The notes under the pieces were generated by a model that ran no database searches, was not told the origin of the DNA, and saw only the letters and a list, made by a program, of their open reading frames with translations. A stretch of 18,980 bases of DNA from Bacteroidota bacterium (lineage in GTDB: Bacteria; Bacteroidota; Ignavibacteria; UBA10030; UBA8401). Below are positions 16,349 to 18,980 of this stretch, one piece after another (position 1 is the first letter of the stretch; the number at the start of each line of letters is the position of its first letter). Both the position numbers and the translations under genes were made by a program. The stretch spans positions 13,536 through 32,515 of the forward strand of contig DMPG01000065.1 of NCBI GenBank assembly GCA_003456055.1, given 5' to 3'.

Positions 16349-18980
16349 ATGAAAAAAATACTATTTGCGATTTTGATATTCTCATCAATCATCATCGCTC
16401 AGGATGGGAATTTTGGTAAAAACAAAGTTCAATATAAACGATTTAATTGGTCGTTCATCCAAACAGATCATTTTGATGTATATTTTTATCAAGATGGGGC
16501 ACCGATCGCAAATTTCACTGCGGTTGCAGCAGAATCTGCGTATGCATCCATCAGTAAGACGATGCGCTATCAGTTGAATAATCGTGTAGCGATTATGGTA
16601 TACAATTCTCACAACGATTTTCAACAGACGAATGTTATCGGCGAATATCTTGAAGAAGGGATAGGTGGAGTTACGGAATTGTTCAAAAATCGTGTCGTCA
16701 TTCCATTCGAAGGGAATTATAGACAATTCCGCCATGTGATCCATCACGAACTGGTGCACGCCGTGATGAATGATATGTTCTACGGCGGTTCTATCCAATC
16801 CATCATCTCTAATAATATTCGCATCCAATTACCGATGTGGATCAGCGAAGGATTTGCTGAATACGAAGCATTACGATGGGATATCAATTCTGATATGTTC
16901 ATTCGTGACGCAACTCTCAATACATACCTTCCGCCGATAGAATATTTAGGAGGATATTTTGCTTATCGCGGCGGGCAATCCGTATTTTATTATATCGCCA
17001 ATAAATATGGTGAACAAAAGATCAGTGAGATTTTACACAAAATCAAAAGTCTGCGCAATGTCGATGCAGGATTTAAAAGTTCCATCGGATTGACCGTTGA
17101 AGAATTATCTGAGCGATGGCAGAAAGAGCAAAAAAAAATGTATTGGCCGGATATTGCAAAACGTGAAGATCCGGAAGATTTCTCAACACGGTTGACCAAT
17201 CACATTAAAGAGAATAATTTTTACAATACAAGTCCGGCAATTTCTCCGCAAGGCGATAAAATTGCGTTTATTTCGGACAGAGACGATTATTTTGATGTGT
17301 TCGTTATATCGACGATCGATAATACGATCACAAAAGTGTTGGATGGACAGCGGACGAATAATTTTGAAGAGCTTCACCTGTTAACACCCGGAATGACCTG
17401 GTCGCCGGATGGAAAACGAATTGCAATTGCGGTGAAAAGCGGTGAACGTGATGCTATTTATCTTATTGATGTGAAGGAAGGAGATGAAGAAAAGATCGAA
17501 CTGGAATTAGAAGGGATATTTACGGTAGACTGGTCTCACCAGGGAGATAAATTAGTATTTGTTGGAAACACATCCTATCAATCCGATATTTATACGTACG
17601 AAATTGCCACCAAAAAATTAACGAATTTGACGAATGATATTTTTTCTGATTCGGATCCTACGTGGTCGTCTGACGGCAAAAAAATATATTTTGTCTCGGA
17701 TCGAAGAGAGCATACATCATCAAACAATCTTCCTGCAAACTTTAGAATTGCTCGGTTCGATTATAAACAACTGGATATCTATTCGTATGATCTTGCCGCC
17801 GGCAGTATTACCCGGATTACGAACGATGAAAACAGCGATGAAACATCACCGGTTACATCGAATGATGGTAATAAAATATTATATGTGTCAGACAGGAATG
17901 GCACCGGCAATGTCTATGAACGGAATCTCCTGACCAATGAAGACAGACCGATCACCAATTCCGTTACCGGTGTTTATCAGCTTTCGTTATCAGCCGATGG
18001 CAATAAACTTGCTTTTTCAGCATTGAATAAAGCCGGCTTCGATCTTTTTCTAATGAAAACTCCGTTTGAAAAGAAATTGGATGTTTCACTGCTTGAACCT
18101 ACGGAATATATCAAACGAAAAAATCCCATCAATAAGAAGATCGCTGATACCGTCGCTTTAGCAGAGACAGTGGAGAAGAAAAGTGATACGCTGAGCGTCT
18201 ATGGCGACAATGTTCGTATCGACTTCAATAATTATGTTTTTTCGGATGATGCCGCTAAAGCGGTGGAGAATGATGAGCTACCAACAGTAAATACAAAACC
18301 GATCTCTATTGCCGGGAATGTTGATGACGACAGTAATTTTGTTGTGAATAAATATAAATTAAATTTTTCTCCGGATATCGTTTATGGAAATGCGGCGTTC
18401 AGCACGTTCTACGGTGTTCAAGGAACAACAATGATGTCGTTCAGCGATATGCTTGGAGATCATCAAATATTCTTTCTCACCAATCTTCTGCTCGATCTGA
18501 AGAACAGCGATTACGTTCTGGCGTATTACTATTTGCCGGCATTCATCGACTATGGTTTCCAGGGATATCACAGTGCGCGATTCTTATATCTTGAAGATCC
18601 TTCTATCGGTGTTTCGCTGTATCGTTTCCGAACGTGGGGAATTTCAGGAACTGCATCGCTGCCGCTGGATCGTTTTAACCGGCTTGAGCTTGGAGTTTCA
18701 TGGATGAATCTCTCAAAAGAAAATCTGGATTTCGGTCTCGAGTCACTCAGACAAAAAAGAACATTGATCGTTCCGACACTAAGTTATGTGCATGACAATA
18801 CATTATGGGGATACACATCGCCGAACAATGGTTCGCGGTATAATATCAACGCAATGTTCAGTCCAACATTAGGGAGCAATTCACTGGATTTCCAAACTTA
18901 TACTGCAGATTATCGCCGATATTTCAAATTTTGGAAATCGTATTCTTTCGTGATGAGATATTCCGGCGGTATCAGCGTTG
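16349..18980 (+). CDS. Outer-membrane protein: HEXXH peptidase domain, TolB-like propeller and beta-barrel (3' end outside window)
   Basis: The frame runs from the ATG at 16349 to the window end, giving 877 complete codons without a stop. A signal peptide covers 1-18 (MKKILFAILIF, ending IIIAQ). Residues about 30-260 form a gluzincin-like metallopeptidase (peptidase MA-like): HHELVH has the zinc site H133-E134-x-x-H137, and WISEGFAEYEA supplies the likely third ligand Glu167. Residues about 295-572 hold six PD40/TolB-type repeats (ISPQGDKIAF, WSPDGKRIAI, WSHQGDKLVF, WSSDGKKIYF, SNDGNKILYV, LSADGNKLAF), enough for a six-bladed propeller. After a polar linker (about 575-665), YKLNFSPDIVYG starts an outer-membrane barrel with aromatic strands to the end. 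No cysteine is present. Such proteins are often annotated as Tol biopolymer transporter or surface-antigen proteins in related genomes; the substrate is unknown. It starts 45 nt after rnr. Confidence 0.87.
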   Translation, partial: MKKILFAILIFSSIIIAQDGNFGKNKVQYKRFNWSFIQTDHFDVYFYQDGAPIANFTAVAAESAYASISKTMRYQLNNRVAIMVYNSHNDFQQTNVIGEYLEEGIGGVTELFKNRVVIPFEGNYRQFRHVIHHELVHAVMNDMFYGGSIQSIISNNIRIQLPMWISEGFAEYEALRWDINSDMFIRDATLNTYLPPIEYLGGYFAYRGGQSVFYYIANKYGEQKISEILHKIKSLRNVDAGFKSSIGLTVEELSERWQKEQKKMYWPDIAKREDPEDFSTRLTNHIKENNFYNTSPAISPQGDKIAFISDRDDYFDVFVISTIDNTITKVLDGQRTNNFEELHLLTPGMTWSPDGKRIAIAVKSGERDAIYLIDVKEGDEEKIELELEGIFTVDWSHQGDKLVFVGNTSYQSDIYTYEIATKKLTNLTNDIFSDSDPTWSSDGKKIYFVSDRREHTSSNNLPANFRIARFDYKQLDIYSYDLAAGSITRITNDENSDETSPVTSNDGNKILYVSDRNGTGNVYERNLLTNEDRPITNSVTGVYQLSLSADGNKLAFSALNKAGFDLFLMKTPFEKKLDVSLLEPTEYIKRKNPINKKIADTVALAETVEKKSDTLSVYGDNVRIDFNNYVFSDDAAKAVENDELPTVNTKPISIAGNVDDDSNFVVNKYKLNFSPDIVYGNAAFSTFYGVQGTTMMSFSDMLGDHQIFFLTNLLLDLKNSDYVLAYYYLPAFIDYGFQGYHSARFLYLEDPSIGVSLYRFRTWGISGTASLPLDRFNRLELGVSWMNLSKENLDFGLESLRQKRTLIVPTLSYVHDNTLWGYTSPNNGSRYNINAMFSPTLGSNSLDFQTYTADYRRYFKFWKSYSFVMRYSGGISV

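Noticed and set aside
15839..16828. Long open frames on the - strand (150 and 147 codons) opposite rnr and the peptidase
   Set aside because: Both lie opposite genes with clear catalytic motifs, and the reverse products show no recognisable domain, so they are shadows of the coding strand.
1..18980. CRISPR array, insertion sequence, prophage or defence island
   Set aside because: No repeat-spacer pattern, transposase, integrase, terminal repeats, tRNA or defence-type domain was found in reading the window; all genes are envelope or RNA-decay genes on one strand.

Overview
The window is AT-rich, every gene reads on the + strand, and coding density is high. It looks like a chromosomal fragment of a Gram-negative bacterium from the Bacteroidota/Chlorobiota group, most likely Ignavibacteria-like. 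The reasons are type IX secretion (T9SS) type A sorting domains (one with the classic YPNPFNP start, one of the PNPY kind), a PorV/PorQ-family barrel, a TonB-dependent receptor, lipoboxes, and ADP-heptose (LPS core) genes. The lineage is inferred from protein style only, as there is no rRNA or tRNA in the window.

Region 1 (3-7992) is a cell-surface cassette. In order it holds: the C-terminal part of a TonB-dependent receptor (5' end outside the window); a 687-aa secreted protein with a fibronectin III-like segment and a T9SS-type C-terminal domain; a 208-aa lipoprotein of unknown family; a PorV/PorQ-like outer-membrane barrel; an IPT/TIG plus beta-propeller lipoprotein; and, after a 159-nt gap, a 452-aa secreted beta-propeller with a T9SS sorting domain. 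The first five genes are 11-22 nt apart (17 nt from the lipoprotein ATG I chose) and look like one operon. A strong hairpin terminator with a perfect 15-bp stem follows at 8013-8050.

Region 2 (8066-18980) is an envelope-biogenesis operon starting at a sigma70-like promoter candidate. It holds the two halves of heptose activation as separate genes (RfaE1 kinase and RfaE2 adenylyltransferase), a 1500-aa TamB that overlaps rfaE2 by one base, RNase R 8 nt after tamB, and a large protein cut by the window end. That last protein joins an HEXXH metallopeptidase domain, a six-repeat TolB-like propeller and the start of an outer-membrane beta-barrel. Apart from RNase R, all of this concerns LPS or outer-membrane assembly.

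The main points for a second look are: an 8-G tract inside the PorV-like gene that could act as a phase-variation switch; two lone cysteines in the whole 1500-aa TamB, spaced C-x9-C; the peptidase-propeller-barrel fusion next to tamB; and the two proteins without recognisable family in the surface cassette. I found no CRISPR array, transposase, integrase, tRNA or defence system, and no gene-free stretch over 300 bases.
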